The position numbers and the translations under genes are program-made. A stretch of 64,000 bases of DNA from Nocardioides dongkuii. Lineage in GTDB: Bacteria > Actinomycetota > Actinomycetes > Propionibacteriales > Nocardioidaceae. The DNA lies in assembly GCF_014127485.1 (NCBI RefSeq), contig NZ_CP059903.1, positions 1,054,001 through 1,118,000 on the forward strand, given 5' to 3'. The number at the start of each line of letters is the position of its first letter. The stretch's first letter is position 1. A model generated the notes under the pieces. That model was not told where the DNA came from, did not search any database, and saw only the letters and a list, made by a program, of their open reading frames with translations. Shown here one piece after another: positions 1-7,542 of the stretch.

Positions 1-4
1 GGCC

Positions 5-643
5 ATGAGCGACCACGAGGCCGACGCCCAGATGTTCACCCGCGAGTTCTGGGACAGCCGGTACGCCGAGTCCGAGCGGATCTGGTCGGGCCACCCCAAC
101 CCGCGGCTGCTGGAGCACGCGAGCGACCTCCCGCCGGGGACCGCGCTCGACGTCGGCTGCGGCGAGGGCGCGGACGCGGTCTGGCTCGCGCGGCGCGGGT
201 GGCGGGTCACCGGGGTGGACCTCTCGACGGTCGCGCTCGAGCGGGCCGCCCGGCACGCCGAGGAGGCCGGGGTCGCCGACCGGTGCGCCTGGCAGCAGGT
301 CGACCTGCTCGCCGGCGACCCGCTGCCGGAGGCCGACCTGGTCTCGGCGCAGTTCATGCACCTGCCCGATCCCCAGTTCGCCACGGCGTACGCCGCGCTG
401 GCCGCCGCGGTCCGGCCCGGCGGCACCCTGCTGGTCGCGGCGCACCACCCCGCCGACGCCGGGTCGGGGCTGCGCAACCCGCGCCTCCTGCACCTGCTGT
501 TCGGCCCCGAGAAGGTCACCGCGCTGCTCGACCCGGGGGAGTGGGACGTCCGGGTCGCCGCCGCGCCGACCCGCGAGGACACCCGGGACGGGCGCACGGT
601 GACGGTCACCGACACGGTGGTGCTCGCGGTCCGGCGCGGGTAA
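5..643 (+). CDS. class I SAM-dependent methyltransferase
   Basis: A 212-residue Rossmann-fold methyltransferase, probably cytosolic. The SAM-binding glycine motif DVGCGEG lies at residues 49-55 and the acidic end of strand 2 (GVDLS) at about 70-74. The chain shows no membrane segment. The N-terminal FWDSRYAES and later QFMHLPDP stretches resemble the small-molecule/thiol methyltransferase-like proteins common in actinobacteria, but the substrate cannot be read from the sequence. The ATG at base 5 is the first start visible; upstream sequence is missing, so a longer N-terminus cannot be excluded. Confidence 0.85.
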   Translation: MSDHEADAQMFTREFWDSRYAESERIWSGHPNPRLLEHASDLPPGTALDVGCGEGADAVWLARRGWRVTGVDLSTVALERAARHAEEAGVADRCAWQQVDLLAGDPLPEADLVSAQFMHLPDPQFATAYAALAAAVRPGGTLLVAAHHPADAGSGLRNPRLLHLLFGPEKVTALLDPGEWDVRVAAAPTREDTRDGRTVTVTDTVVLAVRRG

Positions 644-756
644 AGGAACGGGGAACGTCCGGGACGCCCCGAGCGTTGAGCACGGTGAGGTCACTAGGCT
701 GACCGCACCAGGTGAGCCGTCAAGGCGACGGCCCCCAGGCCTCCAAGGAGGAGTCC

Positions 757-1632
757 ATGCAGAGCAACAACCCGGTGTTCCGCCGGTCGGAGGAGTTCAC
801 CCGCTCCGGCGCGAACGCCTACGGCAACCAGACCTACGCCGGGAACGGTGGCACCTACCAGGGTTACGGCACCGACCCCTCCCAGTGGGGCACTGGTACG
901 CCGGGCTCCACCCCGGAGACCTTCGAGCGCAGCGCGCCGATGACGATCGACTCGGTCGTCCAGAAGTCGGCGATGACGATCGGGACGGTCTTCGTCGCGG
1001 CCTTCGCGACCTGGTTCCTGACCCCCGACCTGCGTGACGCCAACGTCGACCTCGGCCCGCTGTTCGCCGCGATGACCATCGGCGCGCTCGGTGCCTTCGC
1101 GCTGTCGATGGTGAACTCGTTCAAGCGGGTCATCAGCCCGGCGCTCGTGCTCGCCTTCGCGGTGCTCGAGGGCGTCGCGCTCGGCGCGCTGAGCAAGCTC
1201 TTCGACGCCCAGTTCTCCACGCCCGACTCGGGCAACATCGTCGTCCAGGCGGTGATCGGCACCTTCGCGGCCTTCGCCGGCACGCTCGCGGCGTACAAGT
1301 TCCTCAACATCAAGGTCGGCCAGAAGTTCCGCACCTTCGTGATGGCCGCGATGTTCGGCATGGTCGCGCTCAGCCTGCTCGAGCTCGTCCTGGGCCTCTT
1401 CGGCTCCCGGATGGGTCTCTACGACTTCGGCGGCATCGGCCTGCTGTTCTCGATCGCCGGCCTGGTGCTCGGCGTCTTCATGCTGATCCTCGACTTCGAC
1501 TTCGTCGAGCAGGGCGTCGCCAACCGGATCCCCGAGCGGGAGTCGTGGCGCGCGGCGTTCGCGATCACCGTGAGCCTGGTCTGGATCTACACCAACCTGC
1601 TCCGCCTCCTGGCGATCTTCAACCAGGACTGA
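757..1632 (+). CDS. Bax inhibitor-1/YccA family membrane protein
   Basis: A 291-residue protein with a polar Asn/Gly/Tyr-rich N-terminus of about 65 residues followed by seven hydrophobic segments, the layout of BI-1/YccA (UPF0005) proteins. Family members are pH-sensitive calcium leak channels or stress-related membrane proteins; the bacterial role is poorly defined. The ATG at 757 was chosen because AAGGAGG ends six bases upstream; an in-frame GTG at 712 has no such site. A possible -10 (TAGGCT) lies at 695-700. A strong hairpin terminator follows the gene. Confidence 0.88.
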   Translation: MQSNNPVFRRSEEFTRSGANAYGNQTYAGNGGTYQGYGTDPSQWGTGTPGSTPETFERSAPMTIDSVVQKSAMTIGTVFVAAFATWFLTPDLRDANVDLGPLFAAMTIGALGAFALSMVNSFKRVISPALVLAFAVLEGVALGALSKLFDAQFSTPDSGNIVVQAVIGTFAAFAGTLAAYKFLNIKVGQKFRTFVMAAMFGMVALSLLELVLGLFGSRMGLYDFGGIGLLFSIAGLVLGVFMLILDFDFVEQGVANRIPERESWRAAFAITVSLVWIYTNLLRLLAIFNQD

Positions 1633-1654
1633 TCCGCAGCAGCACAAGACACGA

Positions 1655-1683
1655 GGGGCCCCGGGCGATCCGCCCGGGGCCCC
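1655..1683 (+). terminator. 13-bp GC hairpin terminator
   Basis: Arms 1655-1667 and 1671-1683 are perfectly complementary with a 3-base loop. It lies 23 bases after the BI-1 stop codon and has no T-tract, which is usual in high-GC actinobacteria. Confidence 0.8.
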
Positions 1684-1708
1684 TGCTGCGTGCTGGACCC
1701 AGTTAAGG

Positions 1709-1803
1709 GTTGAGTTGGGCCGTCCTTGCGCTCGAGCTGGGCGCTTCTCACGCACCTGCCGGGATGACGGCCCATCTCGATGGTGAGGTGGGCCCATTTC
1801 AAC
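1709..1803. repeat. mirror-image 22-base repeat element, degenerate copy
   Basis: Two forward units (GTTGAGTTGGGC at 1709-1720; related CTCGAGCTGGGC at 1731-1742) are followed by two inverted units (1770-1781 and 1792-1803). Unit spacing is 22 bases on each side and the symmetry is exact: the start of one unit plus the end of its partner is always 3512. The element lies between the convergent BI-1 and SGNH genes. It is the shorter, decayed relative of the element at 5997-6134. Confidence 0.75.
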
Positions 1804-1813
1804 GGTGAGGCGG

Positions 1814-2839
1814 TCAGCGGTCGGCGGTCTCCGGCTCGTCGGCGTCCTCGGGGGTCTCGGCCACGGTCTGCGGCCGGCGGCGGCGGTGCCGGATCTCGAC
1901 CCACCGGCCGCGGACGCCGAGGCGGTTGCCGCCGACCTCGGTGCCGTCGAGCTCGGTGCCCGGCGTCCGCACCGCCTCGATCGCGGCCTTGGTGATCGGC
2001 AGCACGCCCTCGCCGCGGAGCGTCTCGACGTGGGCCTCCTCGTCGGGGATCACGCCGAGCGCCGCCAGGGTCGAGGGCACCAGCACCGACGCGAGCGAGC
2101 GGTAGCCCTGGGCGGAGGGGTGGAACTGGTCGGGGCCGAAGAGCAGTGCCGGGGCGGCGGCGAACTCCGGACCCAGGATCGACCCGACCGACACGGTGCG
2201 GCCGCCCTCCTCGACGACCGCGATCGTCTGGCCGGCGGCGAGCCGGCGCGACCAGGCGCGGGCGACCTGCTTGAGCGGGGGCGCGATCGGCTTGAGGGTG
2301 CCGAGGTCGGGACAGGTGCCGACCACGACCTCGATGCCGGCCTCGCGGAGGCGGCGTACCCCCTCGGCGAGGTGGCGCACGGAGGCCGACGGCATCACCG
2401 TGTGCGTGACGTCGTTGGCGCCGATGAGGATGACCGCGACGTCGGGGGTGACCGGGATGGCGCGGTCCACCTGGTCGCCGAGGTCGGAGGACCGGGCGCC
2501 CACCACGGCGAAGTCGCGCAGGTGGACCCGGCGGCCGGCGTGCTCGGCGATCCCGCTGGCCAGCATCGCCCCGGGGGTCTCCTCGACCCGCTCGACGCCG
2601 TACCCGGCCGCGCTGGAGTCGCCGAGCAGGGCGACCCGGATCGCGGGGCCCGGGCGGCCGCGGCCGTACCAGCCGGAGGAGTCCGGCGGCGGGTCCTCGC
2701 GGATCTTGCCGATCGTCTTGCGGGCGAGCTTCGCCTCGGCGGTCAGCACGCCGTACAGGGCGCCGCCGACGACGGAGAGACCGCCTCCGCCGTACACCGC
2801 GGCGGAGGCGAGCTTGCGCGCTGCCCCGGCTTTCCCCAC
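1814..2839 (-). CDS. SGNH/GDSL-type esterase or lipase
   Basis: A 341-residue SGNH hydrolase. Block I is GDSSAAG at residues 73-79 with the nucleophilic Ser, block III is GAND at 140-143, and block V is DQFHPS near 237-242 carrying the Asp and His. An N-terminal hydrophobic stretch (residues about 11-33) suggests export or membrane anchoring. The C-terminus is charged and low complexity. It corresponds in position to the mycobacterial exported esterase next to cbs (Rv1075c, from memory). The GTG start is supported by TAGAAT six bases upstream and the absence of a Shine-Dalgarno sequence. The natural substrate is unknown. Confidence 0.88.
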   Translation of the reverse strand: MGKAGAARKLASAAVYGGGGLSVVGGALYGVLTAEAKLARKTIGKIREDPPPDSSGWYGRGRPGPAIRVALLGDSSAAGYGVERVEETPGAMLASGIAEHAGRRVHLRDFAVVGARSSDLGDQVDRAIPVTPDVAVILIGANDVTHTVMPSASVRHLAEGVRRLREAGIEVVVGTCPDLGTLKPIAPPLKQVARAWSRRLAAGQTIAVVEEGGRTVSVGSILGPEFAAAPALLFGPDQFHPSAQGYRSLASVLVPSTLAALGVIPDEEAHVETLRGEGVLPITKAAIEAVRTPGTELDGTEVGGNRLGVRGRWVEIRHRRRRPQTVAETPEDADEPETADR

Positions 2840-2845
2840 GCCGCG

Positions 2846-2851
2846 ATTCTA
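2846..2851 (-). promoter_or_regulatory. -10 element, leaderless SGNH hydrolase
   Basis: TAGAAT on the minus strand, 6 bases before the GTG at 2839. Confidence 0.6.
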
Positions 2852-2907
2852 CGGACGGCGGCCGGGGGCGGGGGCACGGGGTTTCTGCGGGGCCGCGCCT
2901 TCGGCCC

Positions 2908-2913
2908 TATCTT
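2908..2913 (+). promoter_or_regulatory. -10 element, leaderless cbs
   Basis: TATCTT, 6 bases before the ATG at 2920. It is divergent from the SGNH promoter about 60 bases away. Confidence 0.6.
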
Positions 2914-2919
2914 GAGGGG

Positions 2920-4311
2920 ATGCAGTACGTGAGCTCGCTCCTGGACCTGATCGGCAACACCCCGCTGCTGCGGCTCGGCCGGTCCCTCGACGACCTGGGC
3001 GGCACCGAGGGTCCCCTCGTCCTGGCGAAGGTCGAGTACCTCAACCCGGGCGGGTCGGTGAAGGACCGGATCGCGACGCGGATGATCGACGCCGCGGAGG
3101 CCTCCGGCGCGCTGCAGCCGGGCGGCACCATCGTGGAGCCGACCTCCGGCAACACCGGCGTCGGGCTGGCGATGGTCGCGCAGGCCCGGGGCTACCACTG
3201 CGTGTTCGTCTGCCCCGACAAGGTCAGCGAGGACAAGCGCAACGTGCTGCGCGCCTACGGCGCCGAGGTGGTCGTCTGCCCGACCGCGGTCGAGCCCGAG
3301 GACCCGACGTCCTACTACAACGTCAGCGACCGGCTCGCGTCCCAGCCCGGCGCCTGGAAGCCCGACCAGTACTCCAACCCGCACAACCCGCGGTCGCACT
3401 ACGAGACCACCGGGCCGGAGATCTGGGCGCAGACCGAGGGCCGGATCACGCACTTCGTGACCGGCGTCGGCACCGGCGGCACCATCAGCGGCACCGGCCG
3501 CTACCTCAAGGAGCAGAACCCCGACATCCAGGTCGTCGGCGCGGACCCCTCCGGGTCGGTCTACTCCGGCGGCACCGGCCGGCCCTACCTCGTCGAGGGC
3601 GTCGGCGAGGACTTCTGGCCCGACGCCTACGACCGCTCGGTCGCGGACCGGATCATCGAGGTCTCCGACGCCGACTCGTTCGCCTACACCCGGCGGCTGG
3701 CCCGCGAGGAGGCGCTGCTGGTCGGCGGCTCGTCCGGGATGGCGGCGTACGCCGCGAAGCAGCTGGCCGAGGAGCTCGCCGCCGAGGGTCGCACCGACGC
3801 CGTGATCGTGGTGCTGCTGCCGGACTCCGGCCGCGGCTACCTCGGCAAGATCTTCAACGACAGCTGGCTCAGCCAGTTCGGCTTCGCCAGCGGCCAGGCC
3901 CCCGCCGTACGCACCGTGGGCGAGGTGCTGCGCGGCAAGGACGGCCGGCTGCCCGACCTGGTGCACACCCACCCCAGCGAGACCATCGCGGAGGCCGTCG
4001 CGATCCTGCAGGAGTACGGCGTCTCGCAGATGCCGGTCGTCCGCGCCGAGCCGCCCGTGGTCGCCGCCGAGGTCGTCGGCTCGGTCTCCGACCGGGCCCT
4101 GCTCGACGCGCTGTTCGCCGGCACCGCCCGGCTCACCGACAGCGTCTCCGAGCACATGTCGGCCCCGCTGCCGACCATCGGCTCCGGCGAGGACGCCTCC
4201 GCCGCCGTCGGGCTGCTCGAGTCGGCCGACGGCGTGCTGGTCCACGAGGAGGGCGCCCCCGTCGGCGTGCTCACCAGGCAGGACCTGCTGGGGTTCCTCG
4301 CGCAGCCCTGA
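2920..4311 (+). CDS. cbs: cystathionine beta-synthase
   Basis: A 463-residue PLP enzyme that condenses serine and homocysteine to cystathionine, the first step of reverse transsulfuration. The fold-type II catalytic part shows the PLP lysine in GGSVKDR (Lys48), the phosphate/substrate loop SGNTG (76-80) and the glycine-rich GTGGTISGTG loop. A C-terminal CBS-domain pair (about 340-460) makes it full-length cystathionine beta-synthase and not O-acetylserine sulfhydrylase. There is no N-terminal heme domain. metB at 21.5 kb provides the cystathionine-forming or -cleaving partner. Confidence 0.92.
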   Translation: MQYVSSLLDLIGNTPLLRLGRSLDDLGGTEGPLVLAKVEYLNPGGSVKDRIATRMIDAAEASGALQPGGTIVEPTSGNTGVGLAMVAQARGYHCVFVCPDKVSEDKRNVLRAYGAEVVVCPTAVEPEDPTSYYNVSDRLASQPGAWKPDQYSNPHNPRSHYETTGPEIWAQTEGRITHFVTGVGTGGTISGTGRYLKEQNPDIQVVGADPSGSVYSGGTGRPYLVEGVGEDFWPDAYDRSVADRIIEVSDADSFAYTRRLAREEALLVGGSSGMAAYAAKQLAEELAAEGRTDAVIVVLLPDSGRGYLGKIFNDSWLSQFGFASGQAPAVRTVGEVLRGKDGRLPDLVHTHPSETIAEAVAILQEYGVSQMPVVRAEPPVVAAEVVGSVSDRALLDALFAGTARLTDSVSEHMSAPLPTIGSGEDASAAVGLLESADGVLVHEEGAPVGVLTRQDLLGFLAQP

Positions 4312-4318
4312 CTTAGGG

Positions 4319-4332
4319 TGGAACCTGTTCTA
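4319..4332 (+). promoter_or_regulatory. KstR-type operator
   Basis: This 14-mer fits the KstR consensus TnnAACnnGTTnnA exactly (TGGAACCTGTTCTA). It lies 22 bases before the DUF35 start. KstR is the TetR repressor of actinobacterial steroid catabolism; the genes downstream are of the type it controls. A TAGGGT just upstream (4314-4319) could be the -10. Confidence 0.6.
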
Positions 4333-4353
4333 GTTCCTAGCGCAGGAGGGCCG

Positions 4354-4803
4354 ATGACCGCGACACCCGTGATCGAGGGGTGGTTCACGACGGGGCCGGA
4401 GCCGGCCCTCGTCGGCTCCCGCTGCGTGACCTGCGCGAGCGTGTACTTCCCGCCGGTGACCGCCGGGTACTGCCGCAACCCCGCGTGCGACGGCGAGGAG
4501 TTCGCCGACGTCGAGCTGTCGCGTCACGGCCGCATCTGGTCCTACACCGACGCGCAGTACCAGCCGCCCCCGCCGTACGTCCCCGCCAGCGACCCCTACG
4601 AGCCGTTCGCGCTCGCCGCGGTCGAGCTGCCGGAGGGGCTGACCGTGCTCGGCCAGGTGGCCGAGGGGTACGGCGTCGCCGACCTGCGCGTGGGCGCGGA
4701 GGTGGAGCTCGTCGTGGAGACCCTGCACACCGACGAGACCGGGGAGCGCACCGTCTGGCGCTGGAAGCCGGTCGTCGAGATGGGCCAGGAGGCCGACCAG
4801 TGA
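4354..4803 (+). CDS. Zn-ribbon/OB-fold (DUF35) acyl-CoA-associated protein
   Basis: A 149-residue DUF35 protein. The N-terminal rubredoxin-like zinc ribbon shows Cys-x2-Cys (CVTC) and Cys-x4-Cys (CRNPAC) pairs within the first 45 residues; a beta-rich OB-fold follows. DUF35 proteins act as obligate partners of thiolase-like enzymes and thioesterase or hydratase subunits, as in ChsH2-Ltp2 of cholesterol side-chain breakdown. AGGAGG ends four bases before the ATG; an in-frame upstream start at 4318 has no such site. The next gene starts inside this one's stop codon (GTGA), so the two are co-translated. Confidence 0.85.
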   Translation: MTATPVIEGWFTTGPEPALVGSRCVTCASVYFPPVTAGYCRNPACDGEEFADVELSRHGRIWSYTDAQYQPPPPYVPASDPYEPFALAAVELPEGLTVLGQVAEGYGVADLRVGAEVELVVETLHTDETGERTVWRWKPVVEMGQEADQ

Positions 4804-5996
4804 GCCGTCAGAACAGCGTCGCCGTCCTCGGCGTCGGCATGCACCCGTGGGGCAAGTGGGGCCGCAGCTTCGTCTCGTACGGCGTGCACGCGGCCCGCGC
4901 GGCGCTGGCCGACGCCGGCGTCCCGTGGACCGACGTCGACCTGGTCGTGGGCGGCGAGACCGTCCGCAACGGGTACGGCGGGTACGTCGCAGGCGCCACC
5001 TTCGCCCAGGCGCTCGGCTGGAACGGCGCCCGCGTCGCCACGTCGTACGCCGCGTGCGCGACGGGCGCGCAGGCCCTCGACACCGCCCGCGCCCGGATCC
5101 TGGCCGGGCTCTGCGAGGTCGCGCTGGTCGTCGGTGCGGACACCACGCCGAAGGGGTTCCTCGCGCCGAACGCGGGGGAGCGCTGGGACGACCCGGACTG
5201 GCTGCGGTTCCGGCTGCTCGGCATGACCAACCCGGCGTACTTCGCGATGTACGCGCGCCGCCGGATGGACCTCTACGGCGCCACGCAGGAGGACTTCGCG
5301 CGGGTCAAGGTCAAGAACGCCAAGCACGGCCTGGCGAACCCGAACGCCCGCTACCGCAAGGAGGTCGGGGTCGAGGACGTGCTGACCAGCGCCGTGGTCT
5401 CCGACCCGCTCCACCTGCTCGACATCTGCGCCACCTCCGACGGCGCCGCCGCGGTCGTGCTGGCCAGCACCGAGTACGCCCGGCGGCTCGGCCTCGACCA
5501 GCCGGTGACCGTCGACGCGGTCTCCACGGTGACGCCGACTTTCCCCAACACCGTGCTGGACATGCCGAACCTCTCCACCGACCCGAGCGCCGAGGTCGGC
5601 GAGCCGGCGCGCACCTTCAAGGAGTCGATCGCGCACGCGGCGTACGAGGAGGCCGGGGTCTCGCCCGAGGACGTCAGCGTCGCGGAGGTCTACGACCTGT
5701 CGACGGCGCTGGAGCTGGACTGGATGGAGGACATCGGCCTCTGCGCACGCGGCGAGGCCGAGTCGCTGCTCCGGGCCGGCGAGACCACCATCGGCGGGCG
5801 GATCCCGGTCAACCCCTCGGGCGGGCTGGCCTGCTTCGGCGAGGCGGTCCCGGCCCAGGCGCTCGCCCAGGTCTGCGAGATCACCTGGCAGCTCCGTGGC
5901 CAGGCGACCGGCCGCCAGGTCGAGGGCGCCCGGGTCGGCATCACCGCCAACCAGGGCCTCTTCGGTCACGGCTCCTCGGTCATCCTCAGCCGTTAG
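4800..5996 (+). CDS. thiolase-superfamily lipid-transfer protein-like (possible aldolase)
   Basis: A 398-residue thiolase-fold protein starting with GTG in a 4-base overlap with the DUF35 gene, AGGAGG at 4787-4792. The first catalytic Cys is kept in AACATG. The usual GHPxGATG histidine motif is replaced by a GEAVPAQ stretch, and the C-terminal CxG cysteine is replaced in ANQGLFGHGS. This is typical of the non-thiolytic Ltp/SCP2-like branch. With its DUF35 partner it resembles the Ltp2-ChsH2 pair, an aldolase acting on steroid side-chain CoA esters. Substrate inference rests on context and the KstR-like site. Confidence 0.8.
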   Translation: MSRQNSVAVLGVGMHPWGKWGRSFVSYGVHAARAALADAGVPWTDVDLVVGGETVRNGYGGYVAGATFAQALGWNGARVATSYAACATGAQALDTARARILAGLCEVALVVGADTTPKGFLAPNAGERWDDPDWLRFRLLGMTNPAYFAMYARRRMDLYGATQEDFARVKVKNAKHGLANPNARYRKEVGVEDVLTSAVVSDPLHLLDICATSDGAAAVVLASTEYARRLGLDQPVTVDAVSTVTPTFPNTVLDMPNLSTDPSAEVGEPARTFKESIAHAAYEEAGVSPEDVSVAEVYDLSTALELDWMEDIGLCARGEAESLLRAGETTIGGRIPVNPSGGLACFGEAVPAQALAQVCEITWQLRGQATGRQVEGARVGITANQGLFGHGSSVILSR

Positions 5997-6134
5997 GTTG
6001 AGTTGGGCCTACCTCACCGTTGAGTTGGGCCGTTCTCCCGGTCGAGTTGGGCGTTCCTCACGCGCTGGCGTGAGCTTCGCCCAACTCGAGGGTGAGCTTC
6101 GCCCAACTCGACGGTGAGGGGAGCCCAACTCAAC
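5997..6134. repeat. mirror-image array of six 22-base units
   Basis: Three forward units (5997-6008, 6019-6030, 6041-6052; core G-T-T/C-GAGTTGGGC) are followed by three inverted units (6079-6090, 6101-6112, 6123-6134). Units are spaced exactly 22 bases apart on both sides and every pair is symmetric about 6065.5. The centre is a hairpin (TCACGC at 6058-6063, GCGTGA at 6068-6073). The whole can fold into one 138-base hairpin and may end transcription from both the thiolase and the ychJ-like gene. Confidence 0.88.
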
Positions 6135-6142
6135 GGGTGGGT

Positions 6143-6508
6143 TCAGGTGAGGTCGCCGTCGAGGTAGACCCAGCGGCCGGCGCGGCGCTGGAAGCGGGAC
6201 CGCTCATGGCGCTCGCCGAGTACGCCGGCGCGCTCGTAGAAGGCCACGAACTCGACCCAGTCCTCGCCGCTGCCGAGGATCCGCAGGCCGGTCCAGGTCA
6301 GCGTGGGGTCGGGCTCCAGGACGTCGGGCCGGGTCCGCGGGTGCCAGGTGCGGAACACGTGGTCGAGGTCTCCGACGGCGTACGCCGCGTAGCGCGAGCG
6401 CATCAGCTCCTCGGCGGTCTCCGCCTGCGCCGCGCCGCGGTGCAGGCGCCCGCAGCACCCGTCGTACGTCGTGCCGGAGCCGCACGGGCAGGGTCGTTGG
6501 AGCTGCAC
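6143..6508 (-). CDS. YchJ family protein with SEC-C metal-binding motif
   Basis: A 121-residue UPF0225/YchJ protein. The N-terminal SEC-C motif PCPCGSG with CC about seven residues later is a predicted zinc-binding site; the rest is an NTF2-like fold (ELMRSRYAAYAVGDLDHVFRTWHP region). Function is unknown; SEC-C motifs also occur in SecA and methionine aminopeptidase. The GTG start at 6508 is preferred because TACGCT lies six bases upstream and the family begins right before PCPCGSG. Confidence 0.85.
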   Translation of the reverse strand: MQLQRPCPCGSGTTYDGCCGRLHRGAAQAETAEELMRSRYAAYAVGDLDHVFRTWHPRTRPDVLEPDPTLTWTGLRILGSGEDWVEFVAFYERAGVLGERHERSRFQRRAGRWVYLDGDLT

Positions 6509-6514
6509 CCGGGA

Positions 6515-6520
6515 AGCGTA
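6515..6520 (-). promoter_or_regulatory. -10 element, leaderless ychJ-like gene
   Basis: TACGCT on the minus strand, 6 bases before the GTG at 6508. Confidence 0.55.
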
Positions 6521-6599
6521 GGCGACCGGGACCAAGGTCCCCCTCGGGCCCGTCCGGAGGCCCCTGACGGGCGGCCCGGCGGGGGTGGATACTCCGGGC

Positions 6600-7520
6600 A
6601 TGGAGACTCTGAGCAGCACCAGTGACGTTCCCGCCGGCACCGTCGTCGTCGGGGTGGACGGCTCGGACGGGTCCGCGCGCGCGGTCCGCTGGGCGGCCGT
6701 CGAGGCCGGGCTCACGCACCGGCCGCTCACCCTCGTGAACGGCTTCACCGTCCAGGGCACGGTCTGGCTGGCCGAGGCCGGCATCGACAGCGAGGCCCTC
6801 GCGAAGGCGATCCGCGACGAGGCCGCCACGATGCTGGAGAAGGCCCGGGACGAGGCGCTCGCGCTGCACCCCGACCTCGACGTCCGCGGCCTCGTCGTGG
6901 GCACCGACGCCCGCGACGCGCTCGAGGAGCTGTCCCGGTCGGCCGCGGTGCTCGTCGTGGGCTCGCGCGGTCGCGGGCCGGTCCGCAGCCTGCTCCTGGG
7001 CTCGGTGAGCGTGGCGGTCTCCAAACAGGCGCACTGCCCGGTCGTGGTGGTGCGGCCGGGCGCCGAGGAGGCGACCGGCGGCATCCTGGTCGGGGTCGAC
7101 GGCACGCCGGCCTCGATGCCCGCGCTCGGGTTCGCCTACCGGGAGGCGTCCCTGCGCCAGCTCCCGCTGACCGTCGTGCACTGCTTCTTCGACGTCCAGT
7201 CCGCGGGCTGGTCGGCCCACCAGGTGCCGGAGCACGAGATCTCGCAGTACCCCGACGTCGAGGCGCTGCTCGCGGAGGCGATGAGCGGGATGCAGGAGCA
7301 GTACCCGGACGTGCAGGTCGAGCGCGCGCTCTGGCGCGGCCTGGTCGACCAGGCGCTGGTCCTCGCGTCCCGGGGCCGCAACCTCACGGTCGTCGGGCTC
7401 CGGCAGACCGGCCCGCTGCGGGACCTGGTCCAGGTGCCGATCGCCCCGGCGGTCGTCGAGCGCGCCGACGGCGCCGTTGCCGTCGTCCCCCACGACGTGG
7501 ACGGGGACCGCGACGATTGA
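6600..7520 (+). CDS. tandem-domain universal stress protein
   Basis: A 306-residue protein with two UspA folds. Domain 1 (about 15-155) carries GVDGSDGS and the ATP-binding signature GSRGRG followed by GSVS, so nucleotide binding is likely. Domain 2 (about 160-300) starts with VGVDGTPAS, but its C-terminal loop (VGLRQTGPLRDLVQVPIAP) lacks the classic G-x2-G-x9-GS signature and may not bind ATP. Such tandem USPs respond to hypoxia or stasis in actinobacteria. The ATG at 6600 is preferred to an in-frame start 15 bases upstream. No clear Shine-Dalgarno sequence is present. Confidence 0.88.
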   Translation: METLSSTSDVPAGTVVVGVDGSDGSARAVRWAAVEAGLTHRPLTLVNGFTVQGTVWLAEAGIDSEALAKAIRDEAATMLEKARDEALALHPDLDVRGLVVGTDARDALEELSRSAAVLVVGSRGRGPVRSLLLGSVSVAVSKQAHCPVVVVRPGAEEATGGILVGVDGTPASMPALGFAYREASLRQLPLTVVHCFFDVQSAGWSAHQVPEHEISQYPDVEALLAEAMSGMQEQYPDVQVERALWRGLVDQALVLASRGRNLTVVGLRQTGPLRDLVQVPIAPAVVERADGAVAVVPHDVDGDRDD

Positions 7521-7529
7521 GGCGCTGGG

Positions 7530-7535
7530 TACGTT
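7530..7535 (+). promoter_or_regulatory. -10 element, leaderless MoxR-like ATPase
   Basis: TACGTT, 7 bases before the GTG at 7543. This explains why the GGAGG between them is too close to the start to act as a ribosome-binding site. Confidence 0.5.
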
Positions 7536-7542
7536 GGAGGAC

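Noticed and set aside
5997..6134. 22-base repeat array considered as a CRISPR
   Set aside because: Units are 12-base cores at 22-base steps with inverted second half; spacers of normal length and cas genes are absent.
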